A stretch of DNA of 64,000 nt from Lepidostoma basale (GCA_022606425.2 JAHDVF020000840.1:2046001-2110000), one strand, 5' to 3'. Positions 21,951 to 32,315 are shown, counted from the stretch's first letter. The notes: generated from the sequence alone by a model not told the origin. Numbers and translations are program-made.

Positions 21951-22196
21951 CTTTATTACGACATAATCGTTATATCGTTGAATTGTAGATTATGCGATAC
22001 AACGTACATATCATTCGATTAGACCGATTTATTGTGTTTCCAATATGTGATAATATTCATAAAATGAACTCTTACCGAAATTATAAACAAATCGTAAATA
22101 TTTTTAAATGTCACATAACACATTTCATTAACATGCCATTTATGTATCGATATTTCATTAAAATAATATCTAACGTGATCCAGTGGCGTGTACAGA
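21951..22196. repeat. Copy 1 of a 250-bp repeat downstream of RTE-D
   Basis: Closely matches 24209-24470, for example ATACAACGTACATATCATTC and GATCCAGTGGCGTGTACA. Both copies sit directly against the tail of an RTE-D. Either RTE-D has an unusual sequence beyond its tail, or the block was duplicated after insertion. Confidence 0.85.
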
Positions 22197-22570
22197 TCTT
22201 CTTCTTCTTCTTCTTCCTCAGCCTATTCCCGTCCACTCCTCTACAAAGGCCTCCGCTATTCGCTTCCATATCACTCTGTCCTGTGCAGACTGTATACAGG
22301 TTATTCCGACGTGTCTGTTCAGATCATCCTTCCACTGTAGTTGCGGTCGCCCTGCACTTCTATTTACCGTCCACAGTCTCCAAGTCAGCAGTTTTCTTGT
22401 CCACTTTTCATCTGAGCTTCTGGCTACGTGACCTGCCCATTGCCATTTTAGAGACGCCACCTGGTGGATGATGTCAGTGACCTTTGTTTTTTCTCTCACC
22501 GTATCGTTTCTGGCTCTTTCCATTTCTCTTTGGGTCACTCGTAGTTTCTCGGCACTTTGTTTGGACAATA
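22197..22570 (-). mobile_element. RTE-D 3' end with (GAA)n tail
   Basis: The minus-strand frame (22218-22568) encodes VASLKWQWAGHVARSSDEK, SAGRPQLQWKDDL, GITCIQSAQDRVIWKRIAEA and EEWTGIG. RTE-like C-terminus; the tail is (TTC)n on the plus strand. No catalytic RT motifs remain. Confidence 0.88.
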
Positions 22571-22867
22571 TAACAGTTTCAAGACCATAAGTACCAACTG
22601 GCAGAACGCAGGCGTGTACATATCATAATATAAATAGGCAAATCCGGATGTCGTCAAGAAAGAGTACGAGAATATTTTAAATACATGACGACAGCAAGAG
22701 AGGAACACATCGATTCTCTCTGAAAGTATGCTAATTCGAAATAAATACGATTTGCACGCCCGAGAACGTTTCTGGATTATTTTGAATTTTGTTCCGATTG
22801 TTGTTGTTTGATAGTAGCGCAGACAACAATAGGAAAACAATTTAGTGTTGTTAATTGTAAATTGATG

Positions 22868-23325
22868 GTTTTCGTGAAAGAAGAATGTGTGACGATTTGT
22901 GATATAAGTGCGATGGACAAAAAATTGGAGCCAGTTACCGAATGTATCTGGGAAGCATGTTAACAAGAGACGTAAAAAAGGAGAAAGACATCGAAAGAAA
23001 CGTTGGTGCTGGGAATAAAATAAATGGCGCACTCAAAGTCATTACTGCATCATCCACAGAAGCAAAGATGGCAGTATACAATGGAGTTCTAGTGCCAATC
23101 CTCATGTATGGAAGTGAAGCTTGGAGATGGCAAAAGAAGGATGAAAGCAGGATAAACGCCGTAGAAATGAGATCACTAAGAAGAATGTGCTGGAAAACGT
23201 TGTTTGATAGAATACAGAACGATGAAATAAGAAAGAAATGTAAAGCAGATGACTGCATCATGGATAAAATTAAAAAAAGGATCCTTGAGATGGTTTGGAC
23301 ATATGGAACAAATGGATGAGAGTAG
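22868..23325 (+). mobile_element. RTE-A fragment
   Basis: Open from MYLGSMLTRD (22942) through ERNVGAGNKINGALKVITA, VLVPILMYGSEAWRWQKK and MCWKTLFDRIQNDE, then frameshifted at DKIKKRI (extra A near 23279). It stops abruptly at about 23325 without C-terminus or tail, where minus-strand RTE-A begins. Confidence 0.85.
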
Positions 23326-23455
23326 AATGATCCTTTCATTATTTTGTTCATAACACCATCATTCGCACCGCATTCACTTCTTATATTTTCATTCGATACT
23401 CTATCATATACACAGAGTATTCACACATTCGTCTAAGAGATCTCATTTCTACTTA
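23326..23455 (-). mobile_element. RTE-A internal fragment, opposite strand
   Basis: The minus strand encodes RMCEYSVYDRVSNENIRSECGANDGVMNKIMKG across 130 bp. Both edges are abrupt. It belongs to the FGETA subfamily, whereas its left neighbour belongs to the KTLYDRI subfamily, so the pair does not derive from one simple insertion. Confidence 0.75.
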
Positions 23456-23885
23456 AATATAATTTAACATGTTTTATTATTGTATATAATATAGTTTTAA
23501 TATCAACACATATCAAAACAATAGGTTTTACTAAAGAAAAAACATATTTTTATATTATATCTTGTACAATAATTACTTTTTTAAGATAATCAAATGATTT
23601 TACTGAAATCTCTTGATGGAAGTTCAGTTTAAATAATAATTAAATAAAACGATGTTAAATAAATCGATGTTTCCAGTCTGGACCAGTCTGTCCAGTCCAC
23701 TGGACCAGTCTGTCGATATCAGCGAGCCTGGCGAAACCGGACGCTGTCTAAATAAATACAAAAGTGGAAGTAGTTAAAAAACATCGTTTTATTTAATTAT
23801 TATTCAATAATTACTCATTAACTTTCTGGCAGCCCTAATCAAAGAACTCGTGTTTTTTAGTTCCACACATTTAAAATGTCTTAAA
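23456..23885. other. Spacer
   Basis: Contains a local duplication of GTCCAGT/GGACCAGTCTGTC words at 23678-23715 and an inverted pair around AAACGATGTT/AACATCGTTT (23648 and 23777). No gene. Confidence 0.4.
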
Positions 23886-23960
23886 TTGTTTTTTTCGCGT
23901 CTGTGAGGCGGTGCACAGCGCGGACGGTTGTGAAATTAGTTTAGTGCTTAAACGTAATAC

Positions 23961-24042
23961 GTTTCAGGGGTGGCGACGGCGGTGAGCGGCGCGGCGCTCT
24001 TCGCGTCCAATTCTGCGTCAATCATGGTGACAGGAAGTTGTT
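23961..24042 (-). CDS. Candidate host exon in a CpG-rich patch
   Basis: Region 23890-24060 is the most GC- and CpG-rich non-repeat stretch here. On the minus strand, TATCTCCTCCAG resembles a 3' splice site (AG at 24044-24043). An ATG at 24025 in good context (TCACCATGA) then opens a frame, MIDAELDAKSAAPLTAVATPE, to a possible donor (AAAC|GTATTA, GT at 23960). The plus strand is also open (…VATAVSGAALFASN…), which weakens the strand call. No homology recognised. This may be a first coding exon or merely a CpG-rich regulatory stretch. Confidence 0.2.
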
Positions 24043-24208
24043 CTGGAGGAGATAATTACATTTTAGGGTAACTAATGGAGGACGCGCGCTGAGTTAGTCG
24101 TCTCCAAGAAGAATGACTCGTTATAATGTGTTCTTTTATTGAATATATTCCAACATCTTTTTTTTTATATATACGGTTAAACATGGAATGAGTATTTAAT
24201 TTTTTATT

Positions 24209-24470
24209 TTTTTAAATTCTTTATTACGACATAACAGTTACATCGTTGAATTGTAGATTATACGATACAACGTACATATCATTCGATTAGACCGATTTAT
24301 AATGTTTCCAAAACGTGATAATATTCATAAATACATTTAAAATGAACTCTTCCCGAATTTATAAACAAATCGTAAATATTTTTAAATGTCACTTAACACA
24401 TTCCATTAACATGCCATTTATGTATCGATATTTCATTAAAAGAATATCTAATGTGATCCAGTGGCGTGTA
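24209..24470. repeat. Copy 2 of the 250-bp repeat downstream of RTE-D
   Basis: Partner of 21951-22196. It differs by scattered substitutions and a 9-bp insertion near 24330. Confidence 0.85.
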
Positions 24471-24842
24471 CATCTTCTTCTTCTTCTTCTTCTTCTCCCT
24501 CAGCTTATTGCCGTCCACTCCTGGACAAAGGCCTCCTCAATTCGCTTCCATGTCACTCTGTCCTGTGTAGACTGCATCCAGGTTATTCAGACGTGTCTGT
24601 TCAGATCATCCTTTCACCGAAGTTGCGGTCGCCCTGCACTTCTCTTTGCCGTCCACGGTCTCCAAGTCAGCAGTCTTCTTGTCCACTTTTCATCTGAGCT
24701 TCTGGCTACGTGACCTGCCCTTTGCCATTTTAGAGTCGCCACCCAGTGGTTGATGTAAGTGACCTTTGTTTTTTCTCTCACCGTATCGTTTCTGACTCTG
24801 TCTCTTAGGCTTATTCCTAACATGGCTCTTTCCATGGCTTTT
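24471..24842 (-). mobile_element. RTE-D 3' end with (GAA)n tail
   Basis: Encodes MLGISLRDRVRNDTVREKTKV, HWVATLKWQRAGHVARSSDEK and SAGRPQL; the frame shifts beyond RPQLR. The tail complement (CTT)n spans 24473-24497. It begins about 50 bp further upstream in the protein than the 22197 copy. Confidence 0.87.
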
Positions 24843-24924
24843 ATTTTATATCATTACACCACAAAAAATATGGAGTTAAATTAACGTACTATTTGGTAAA
24901 ATTTTGTTTAAAATATGTTATTTT

Positions 24925-25092
24925 ATTGTGGCACGATTAAATACATCAAATATTGAATGTCGGCAACGTGAGGAGTCGGAGAAAACGACGTGCGTGCATT
25001 ACACTATGTGTGAATGTTGAGGAAGCGTGTGACAGTCCATTCTATCTGTCTTCTTCTTTGGGGATACGGCGTGATGGTTAGTTAGTTAGAAA
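24925..25092 (+). mobile_element. RTE-A 3' end, short
   Basis: Starts at TWHD-equivalent GTGGCACGATTAAATAC, has RSRRKRRACI and CVNVEEA, then lacks the REICQERK segment before the tail GGTTAGTTAGTTAG. Confidence 0.8.
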
Positions 25093-26138
25093 CACTTAAA
25101 TAAGGCCAACAACATGCTACCACAAATAAAAATAGAGAAATTAACAGTACAGGCTAATATATAATAATAAAATCAATATTAAAATAACGTAATAGTTTTA
25201 TTCACGTCAAAAAGCTGCTCAAATATTTTTATTTAGATTAAATTCTTTCAAATGAAAACATCGATGTTACTAAAGCACTTATTGTAGCTGTCACAAATTT
25301 GGTGTAATGCCGCGCTTTGAGCTTAGTTGGTGTAATATACAGGAAGGTGGAATATTTTTCTCGCGGTGTGTCTTGTGCAAAACATAGAGTAAATTCTAAA
25401 GAACCGCGTTTAAAACTTATTATCCAATACTAGGTTCGAATTCAATTCCTTTTCAAATGATATGACAACACATGGTCTTGGGTCACAACACATGACGTAG
25501 GAGATTTTTAAGTTCCTCGCTAGGTTTTGGTTTTAGGTGTAAAATAACAGTGTAGAATCAATAAAGTGAATATAAGCATATTTCTTAATTTCCTTCTTAT
25601 TTCAAATCAAATCAAATCAGTTAATTTTTCAAGACATTTTATACCTACGTATTTATAGTTGAAGGCATCTTTTTGAGTATAGGTGAAATACGAGAAACGC
25701 ATAAGAAGTTGGTTTAATACTGCTACATCCAAAGTAAAAATAACCATAATGTTGTCAAGCCTCTGACTAGAAAAGTAAGTCTATAAATATAATTTCTACT
25801 GGTTTACGTTTCTGAAAATTTTCATAACATATCAAATGTATGTATGGAAGCTCTTAAATTATTGAATTCAGGAAATGTAATTAAAAATGCTTTGTTAAAA
25901 AAATGCGTTGAAGATTTATCTGCTATAATAATCGATAGCATGTAATTAAATTAATTTTAATGAGGTAGCTGAAGTGTTTTTCGTTAATTAATTAATTCTT
26001 TAGAGAATTAAGCTTGGTAAGTCAAGGACGCGATTAGGGGCGTTGCGAAATCATTTGCAAATTTAATTTTTTTTTAAAGTTATTCGTAATTTCGACAATT
26101 ATATTCAAGATTGATCGTACACTGTATTCAAAATTATC
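25093..26138. other. AT-rich spacer, 1 kb
   Basis: No repeat family, tail or persuasive frame. ATCAAATCAAATCAG at 25607 is a brief tandem. Confidence 0.5.
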
Positions 26139-26148
26139 TCATAAAGCT

Positions 26149-26558
26149 TCTTCTTCTTCTTCTTCTTTTGATAGATCTGACGATCTGTGACACAGAAATC
26201 ATATCAGCTGTCCCTCCATCTCTTAGGCGGTCTTCCAGGTGGGCGGTGTCCGGAAGGGATTTCATAAGCGGCTGTATATGCGAGTCTGTCACCATCCATT
26301 CGGGCTACATGGTCCCTCCAGTATCTTCTTCTGGATCTACTCCACTGAACGATATCCTCTATTTCGCAGGTTTTTCTTATGTCTGCGTTGCGGACACGAT
26401 CTCGGAGGGTTTTTCCAGTAATTGATCTTAGGACCTTCATCTCCGATGTTCTTAGTAGTCCCTTGGTTCGCACAGTGTCAGCCCGCGTCTCTACAGCGTA
26501 CGTCATGATGGGTCGCACGCATGTTTTGTAGATTCTGATCTTGCTGCCGATACGCATG
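26149..26558 (-). mobile_element. RTE-C 3' end with 10-bp target duplication
   Basis: TCATAAAGCT flanks the insert on both sides (26139-26148 and 26559-26568). The minus frame 26204-26557 encodes MRIGSKIRIYKTCVRPIMTY, then TSEMKVLRSITGKTLRDRV, RRRYWRDHVARMDGDRL, IPSGHRPPGRPPKRWRDS. After the stop, the (GAA)n tail abuts the duplication. The insertion is 410 bp and 5'-truncated, with a nearly intact frame, so it is fairly recent. Confidence 0.92.
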
Positions 26559-26564
26559 TCATAA

Positions 26565-26830
26565 AGCTGTTAAATTATAAAACTTTGTTTTTATGTATCA
26601 CATTTTTTTTCGCGAAGCTGTTTCGTCTACCTATATTGACATCATCAGGTGTTACAATAATATATCAACTGTTAAATTTTAACATTTAAATTTCAACATA
26701 GGTTGACGCAACAGCTGTCGCGAAAAATAAATATAAAATTGAAATTGTGATACGTAAAAACAAAGTTTTATAATTTGACAGTTTAAAATGTATCATAGTG
26801 TTTCGGCCAAAACAATGGACTAAAATGATC
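26565..26830. repeat. HH4 palindromic element
   Basis: Left (minus) core: CTGATGA (rc 26642-26648), T, GTC…GAC, GAAAC (rc 26620-26624), AGCTTCG with the G of AGCTGTC lost. The right arm keeps GACGCAACAGCTGTCGCG but lost CTGATGA, and GAAAC is GCAAC. Outer arms pair over AACTTTGTTTTTA…TATCACA. GTGTTTCGGCCAAAAC follows at 26798. Confidence 0.68.
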
Positions 26831-27600
26831 TCTTTCAAGAACACAAACGTGCAAAAAAAAAATTTTTTTAAAAGACTTCTTTCGATAGTGCCCTGTGGGA
26901 TACGTAACATATCTCCAGATTTTATTTAAATTTATTATTTAAAAATTGTGCGATTATCGACTCATTTTGGAACGCAGAAACGAAATATGAACAAAAAAAA
27001 CATGCGAATAGAATTAATTTGTTAAAATTGTTTATTTTTTCAGTAACAATAAATTATTAAATGGGAGTGACATGTTTAATTTTTTGATTATTTCCCCAAT
27101 TTTAATGGCTTACATTCATATAAAAAAAATACGAGTATATTCTATTATTAAAAGTAAAATGGCTTATTACATGAAATTTTATTGGGGGTCAGATTAACTT
27201 ATTGCTATGCCATTGGTATTGTGTGTTTTTTTTGTGCTGGATAACTAGAATTTTTATGTAAATATTCCTGTTTATTAGACATACATTAGCATTAATTATC
27301 TTGGATAAGTAAATAAATAAATATTATACTACATCACCGAATGCTCAGTTCAATTTATGAAGGTTCTTCAGGGTTATTGACATATTGTCAAAGATTTACG
27401 TACATGTATTACAAATCCCCAATGGTATATATATAAAGCATGTTACATAACAAAATTTATCGGTAATACAACAAACTTCAATCGTACTGACATTAAGTAT
27501 TAATTCCATTTTTGGATAGCTCTGACGTCAACGTAATCACTAAAGAAATAATTTTCCAAATCAATCATCAATCAAAAAAGCCATTGTTAAAAAAAACGTT
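26831..27600. other. AT-rich spacer
   Basis: Nothing supported. Confidence 0.5.
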
Positions 27601-27604
27601 GAAT

Positions 27605-27900
27605 TTAACGGTGTATGGTTATTATAATTAATGTTAACAAGTTTTGCTTGGACCCAAGCTTCATCAGGGCAGTATAACAAGTTAATTTTCTAGAAGTTTT
27701 ATTTTATTTTATGGGAATGACATGTTTCAGTCTACTAAGGCATTATCAAATGTTGTCATACTCCCCTAATGAAGCTTGTTAAACTGTTGTTATACTCCCC
27801 TAATGAAGCTTGGGTCCAAGCGAAACTAGTTGGCATCAATTATAATAACAATACCGTAGTTAAATACGAAGTTTGTATTTATTTATTTTATGTTTTTAAA
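27605..27900. repeat. HH5 element with an HH1 unit between its arms
   Basis: Left arm (minus): CTGATGA (rc 27661-27667), A, GCTTGG/CCAAGC, then AAAAC for GAAAC. Right arm (plus): CTAATGA (27800-27806, G5 mutated), perfect stem II GCTTGG-GT-CCAAGC, GAAAC (27822-27826), TAGTTGG. Stem III would be the ACTAGT palindrome. The core segment CTCCCCTAATGAAGCTTG is repeated at 27761 and 27795. The arms end GATGCCAACTAG…TTATTATAATTAAT. Confidence 0.65.
27681..27765 (-). ncRNA. HH1 hammerhead-like unit nested in HH5
   Basis: TTGATAA, T, GCCTTAGTAGACT, GAAAC, ATGTC, ATTCCCATAAAAT (minus sense). Core nucleotides are intact but the closing pair of stem II is GCC/ACT, which is weak. The HH1 tail is cut off at AAAATTAAC, where HH5 resumes. 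Confidence 0.55.
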
Positions 27901-27904
27901 ATGT

Positions 27905-28005
27905 CTAACCACAAAGTGTGTTAGTTTAATTTTACACGTTTGACAATGCCCAAACAAGATGAAATATGTCACTCCCATAAAATGTAATAGTTTATAGAAA
28001 TCGGA
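27905..28005 (+). repeat. HH1-like remnant
   Basis: GACAATGCCCAAACAAGATGAAATATGTCACTCCC is a decayed HH1 core followed by CATAAAATGTAATA. The preceding ATGTCTAACCACAAAGTG word recurs at 2430, 30205, 31100, 35075 and 58468 next to other HH copies. Confidence 0.45.
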
Positions 28006-28102
28006 GGAATATTATACCATTATTCAACACACGTTAAGTTAATGTACACATTTGGTTGGTGTATTTTTGTAGATTTTTTTTTGTTAAATATTTATTGATA
28101 GA

Positions 28103-28495
28103 TCTAACTAACTAACCATCACGTCGTCTCCCCGAAGGGGTGGGCAGAAAGAATGGACTGCCACACTTTTCTTTCCTGACATATTTCTCTCGCTTCCTCA
28201 ACATTCATACATCGTGTCATTCTTTCTGTGATGCCGTGTAAGCGCGTCGATTTCTCTGACTCCTCACATGGCTGACATTCAATATTTGATTTGTTTGATC
28301 GTGCCACGTTTTCCTCGGTCTTCCTCTATTTCTGGTTCCATTTACATCGTTAACGTATACTTTTTTACCAATCTTTCTTCATTCATTCTTTCCATATGTC
28401 AAAACCACCTTAATGATCCTTTCATTATTTTGTTCATAACACCATCATTCGCACCGCATTTACTTCTTATATTTTCATTCAACACTCTATCATTG
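28103..28495 (-). mobile_element. RTE-A 3' end
   Basis: Tail CTAACTAACTAACC, then coding complement to the NESIRSKCGANDGVMNK region. The segment coding RRACM carries an insertion (…TRLHGITERM). The 5' break is at about 28495. Confidence 0.85.
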
Positions 28496-29120
28496 ATAGT
28501 TTTTGTTTATTAGTACTATCAAAACAACTATCGAGCACGATAAACTTAACAATGAAATTATGTATTTGAATAAATTCAAAATTATCATAAAAATATTTTC
28601 TTTATGTTAATTGCCTCATTTAATTTTTTTGTTGAGACTATGGTAATTTGTGGAACGTTTTTTTTTACTGGCAAATACACGAATTATTATTATACAGGAG
28701 CTTTATACTAGCGTTACGAATCTGTAATAAGTACTTGTATACTTTTTGTGTCAGTTAATCTCCAGCTAATGACTCTGTTTGAGAGATGTAACAATCTTCC
28801 TCCGGATCTCGTTGATAAATATTCATAAGTCTCGTAAAGGCATTCACTATTACACGTTGAGGGCCGTGTATACTAGTTAGGGAGGGTCCAACGTGAAAGG
28901 AGTTCACGGAATCAGTTACAAAGCTAATGTGTTTACTATTTGAACATACAACGTCAAATAATTCACAAGCTTTCAACATAGTTTAACCGTTTTGGAAAAT
29001 CAATTTGGTGGGCCTTCCGGTCAATTTGGTTAACACGAAACTATTTAATTATACACTTTGATTAAGAGATAATTTGATTTAATCGTGTATCTCTATTATA
29101 TTATCATAATATTAACTAAC
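28496..29120. other. Spacer
   Basis: A 74-codon minus frame (28755-28979) has no known motif. Nothing else. Confidence 0.4.
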
Positions 29121-29125
29121 AAACA

Positions 29126-29870
29126 GGGCCGCCGTTGTGGCTGGCTGCTGGACGAATGCTGTTTGGAAAAATAAAAATATGCTAAAGGAGAGCAAAATTC
29201 GGATCTACAAGACATGCGTACGTCCTATAATAACATATGGAATAGAAACGAGAGCTGACACCATCAGAACAAAAAGTCTCCTAAGAACCACAGAAATTAT
29301 TATTATTATTATTATTATTATTATTTTGTTGAATCGCTCTTTACATCATGACAGCATTAGCCAAATCGATGTAAAGTGTATTACTATAGCTATCATAGTG
29401 ATTCTCGTGACATGTGATAGGTAGCTAATCTATCGCCATTTTATTGTCACGTGAATTATACACCAGACCAAAGACAGTGTGACAATCACACTGCCCTCGC
29501 CGGGAATCGAACCCGGAACCTTCGGGGTGGCAGTCAATGCACTTACCACTTGGCCACGAATAAAGACTGTCCTATCCGTTGCGGGAACGACGCTCCGAGA
29601 CGGAATAAGAAATTCTGAAATAAGAAAGATCTGCAATGCAGAAGATGTCGTGCGATGGGGAAGACTGAGAAGACGCTACTAGAGAGATCATGTGGAAAGA
29701 GCATGTTCTAAAAGAGTGATAAATATAGCCGCAAATAAAGTACCAACAGGAAATCGACCTGCAGGAAGACCACCTAAAAGATGGCGAGACAGTTGGACAT
29801 CTGCATCCCAGGAACAGGCTCCGAGAAATAACAGGACACAGTCCTAAATGAAGCAGAAGAAGAAGAAGTG
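29126..29870 (+). mobile_element. RTE-C copy interrupted by a SINE1
   Basis: Piece one (29126-29295): VAGCWTNAVWKNKNM, then SKIRIYKTCVRPIITYGIE, ending SLLRTTEI. Piece two (29563-29870): KTVLSVAGTTLRDGIRN, VVRWGRLRRRY, INIAANKVPTGNRPAGRPPK, then a GAAGAAGAAGAAG tail. The pieces join in register with the uninterrupted copy at 37097 (minus). A stop at 29680 replaces W of RRRYWRD. Confidence 0.9.
29296..29562 (-). mobile_element. SINE1, full-length, nested in RTE-C
   Basis: Minus strand: A box TGGCCAAGTGG (rc 29546-29556) and B box GGTTCGATTCC (rc 29503-29513), separated by 32 bp as in a tRNA with a T-arm CCGGGTTCGATTCCCGGC. The body has GTGTGATTGTCACACTG, TGGTCTGGTGTA and GATAGATTAGCTACCTATCAC. 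The end is (AAT)n at 29296-29327. Both box matches are exact to consensus, so this is the best SINE1 copy. Pol III transcription is inferred. Confidence 0.92.
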
Positions 29871-29944
29871 TATCTCTATTACTGTCAACCAGTTTCGATT
29901 CGGAGCCTTCCGTATCTTCATAATGGTGTCCTAAATTCTAAAAT

Positions 29945-30185
29945 AGTATTTATTGTTTCTTGAACAATAATATAAAACTCTTTATTTAGTAATTGATTTG
30001 AATGAAAACGCCTGTTTTTAAGAATTTTTATTATACGAGTAGTTCATTGAAATGATATATTTCACCTGTCTACGGCATTATCAAAATTTTGATAATGCCC
30101 CAAACAGGCGAAACATGTCAGTACCGTTAAATATGATAAAACTTGTATAAAAGAGATGTTTTTAATCATATTAATTACCTAGAAA
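29945..30185. repeat. HH1 palindromic element
   Basis: Left arm (minus) runs from the terminal ATTTATTGTTTCTTGAACAA through AAACG…TATTA to a core with TTGATAA (rc 30078-30084) and GAAAT. The right arm (plus) holds the better core, annotated separately, and then a truncated tail. The two cores share the central AAAATTTT with almost no spacer. Confidence 0.72.
30085..30120 (+). ncRNA. HH1 hammerhead-like ribozyme core
   Basis: TTGATAA (30089-30095), T, GCC-CCAAACA-GGC, GAAAC (30110-30114), ATGTC (30115-30119). Stem III palindrome ACATGT. C3 is U and G8 is A, a compensated pair. Predicted cleavage is after C30119. Flanking stem I pairing is only one or two base pairs in this copy. Confidence 0.6.
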
Positions 30186-30285
30186 TATATTAATTATCTA
30201 GAAATATATATGTGTGACCACAAAGTTATTGTTTAAAATGATAAAACGCATCATACCCATATTATAGCTTGTATTTAGATAAAAT

Positions 30286-30434
30286 ATCATCATCAGCCGC
30301 CTGTCATCCACTGCTGAACGTAGGCCTCTCCCAAAGCACGCCACCGCCATCTATCCATTGCCTCTCCCATCCATCTATGTCCAGCAATCCTCTTCAGGTC
30401 GTTGGTCCAGCGGGCAGGGGGACGTCCAACTCTA
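30286..30434 (-). mobile_element. (GAT)n-tailed non-LTR 3' end
   Basis: The minus strand has GTTGGACGTCCCCC…GGAGAGGCCTACG, then GGCGGCTGATGATGATAT. A purine-rich C-terminal region with GERPTFSSG*-like reading before a GATGATG tail is typical of RTE-like ends in insects. Only about 150 bp remain. Confidence 0.6.
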
Positions 30435-30730
30435 ATAAAAATACTAAAAATTAAAATATGCTATTTTCAAAAAAGGATGTGGAGTAATAATGTATTTTGA
30501 TTACATTAATAGAAATTTATTACCAAAGATTTAACAGTCTATAAGAAATAAACAGTAAAAATTGAACATGTTTTTTGGAAAAAAAATAATTTTAATAATT
30601 TTAATACATTACATTTTATATAAAATTATTACACGTATTAACAAATTTAGTAATAATCGAAACCTAACTTCTCAGCAACGGGTCTCGAATCTAAAACTCC
30701 GTTAAGGCAATACAAGTAATATTGCCTTAT
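30435..30730. other. AT-rich spacer
   Basis: Nothing supported. Confidence 0.5.
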
Positions 30731-30734
30731 TATT

Positions 30735-30930
30735 ATTTCTTGAACAATGATTTAAAACTCCATATTAAATAACTAATACGAATTAATACGAATGAAAACA
30801 TTTACTTTCTAGAAGTTTTATTATAGAGACATTTGGTAATGCTTTAGTTAGGCGAGACATGTCATTCATATATTATAAAATTTAATAAAACTTCTAGAAA
30901 ACAGACGTTTTCACTCGTATTAATTAATAT
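30735..30930. repeat. HH1 element, central part deleted
   Basis: Left terminal arm (TTATTTCTTGAACAATG), then the right arm with TTGGTAA (30833-30839), GAGAC in place of GAAAC, ATGTC and the HH1 tail. It sits inside an interrupted HH5 region (GCAATATAAG repeats either side). Confidence 0.6.
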
Positions 30931-30984
30931 TGCAACTTTATTTAAGGCAATATAAGCTACATCATCGCAATATAAGTTCTTGTA

Positions 30985-31065
30985 TTGCCCTGTTAAAGCA
31001 TGGATACGAGCGAAACTAATTGGCTTCAATTACAATTACCATTCCGTGGTTAAAATATAAAGTGT
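30985..31065 (+). repeat. HH5 half-element
   Basis: CTGTTAA, GCATGGATACGAGC, GAAAC (31013-31017), TAATTGGCTTCAATTAC. Core lesions at A6 and G8. The tail TACCATTCCGTGGTTAAA is as in the other HH5 copies. Confidence 0.55.
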
Positions 31066-31279
31066 TTACTTTATTTCATATCTTTAAGAATTTAAAATGT
31101 TTGATCACAAAGTGAATGCTTCATTTGAAAATAATAGCTTTTAATTTTCATACTCATATCCACTTGACTTTTAATGGTATTTTAAATAAATCTTAAAATT
31201 TCAATAAAAAACACCTAACCAAACGTTTTTTCTTCTTCATAATAATGCAGAATTATTTGATTATATCATTTGTGTGTGG

Positions 31280-31705
31280 TCTGTTTTATTGTATGGATGT
31301 GAAACGTGGACCTTAAAAGTCAACTCAATGAACAGACTGGAAGCATTTTAAATGTGGCTCTATCGCCGAGTGTTCAGAATTCCCTGGACAGACATGATTA
31401 CCAATACCGAAGTCCTGAGGCGAACTAGAGTTGACGAGAACTGTTATCAACTATCGGAAGATTTCACATCTGCGTCATATACTGCGTGGGGAAAAGTACC
31501 ACCTTCTCCAACTGATATTCGAGGGGAAAATTGAGGGACGCCGAGGGCCCGGTAGGAGACAAATGTCCTGGCTGCGAAACGTGAGGGAGTGGACCGGCAT
31601 CTGAAGTGTGCAGGAACTGTTTTAAACGGCGCAGGACAGGGACAGGATCGCCGAGGTGATCGCCAACGTCGGGGGGACCCGACAGGTCACTTGAAGAAGA
31701 AGAAT
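31280..31705 (+). mobile_element. RTE-B copy, longest in window
   Basis: LYGCETWTLKVNSMNRLEAF, stop, MWLYRRVFRIPWTDMITNTEV, a scrambled link, then RGKIEGRRGPGRRQMSWLRN…QELF.TAQDRDR, AEVIANVGGTRQVT, GAAGAAGAAG. It shows how the short RTE-B tails at 2795, 14310 and 58022 attach to a typical RTE-like ..CETWTL..RR..RI.W domain. Several stops. Confidence 0.85.
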
Positions 31706-32315
31706 TAAAAATAAATCTTCGTCAGCTTTTCGTTCTCTTGTTTCGCATATGAACGAAAGGAATGGCGAAAGCTGCCACGATAAAGTATATACCGTGCCGT
31801 CGACACTGTAATGTCCTAAACTTATCAGCTCTCAGGTTCTTAATACCGTCATATCGGATATTTAATGGTACATTCTCCCCTCTAAGGCCGCAGTCTGGTG
31901 TTATGCTAACGATTAAGAGTTTAATGTCACGAAAGTAAATCCAGTGTATTGTCTCAACCCTTAGTTATTATAGCGTCAACTAAGCACTTACCCATTTTCT
32001 TTCCAAATTTAATAAGGCGTTAATAAATCAACTACATGAACCCTGCAACATTTTATGCCTTTTAAATTTACGTAAGTACTTAGTTCATATAAAATATCCT
32101 TAGTTTTAATTACAGTTTTTTCAGATAATTAATGGCACAAGACTGCTATCGGAATGTAGAATTGAATTATATTATTTCCTCCAGCATTTTTAATGTAACA
32201 TTCATTCATACTGAATGGTGTGAGTCAGTATGTTAATTAAAATTTGTACCATTCTATTGTTAACATTTATAATATAAATACATATTATGTAGAATAAGGA
32301 TGTGAACTACCCGAA
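31706..32315. other. Spacer
   Basis: Nothing supported. Confidence 0.45.

Noticed and set aside
22183..22471. Plus-strand frames with poly-leucine or poly-phenylalanine starts over the RTE-D copies
   Set aside because: They are translations of the (TTC)n tail complement and of antisense LINE sequence.
29503..29556. A true tRNA gene
   Set aside because: A and B boxes are exact, but the sequence continues into a repeated body and (AAT)n tail shared with three other copies; no complete acceptor stem was found.
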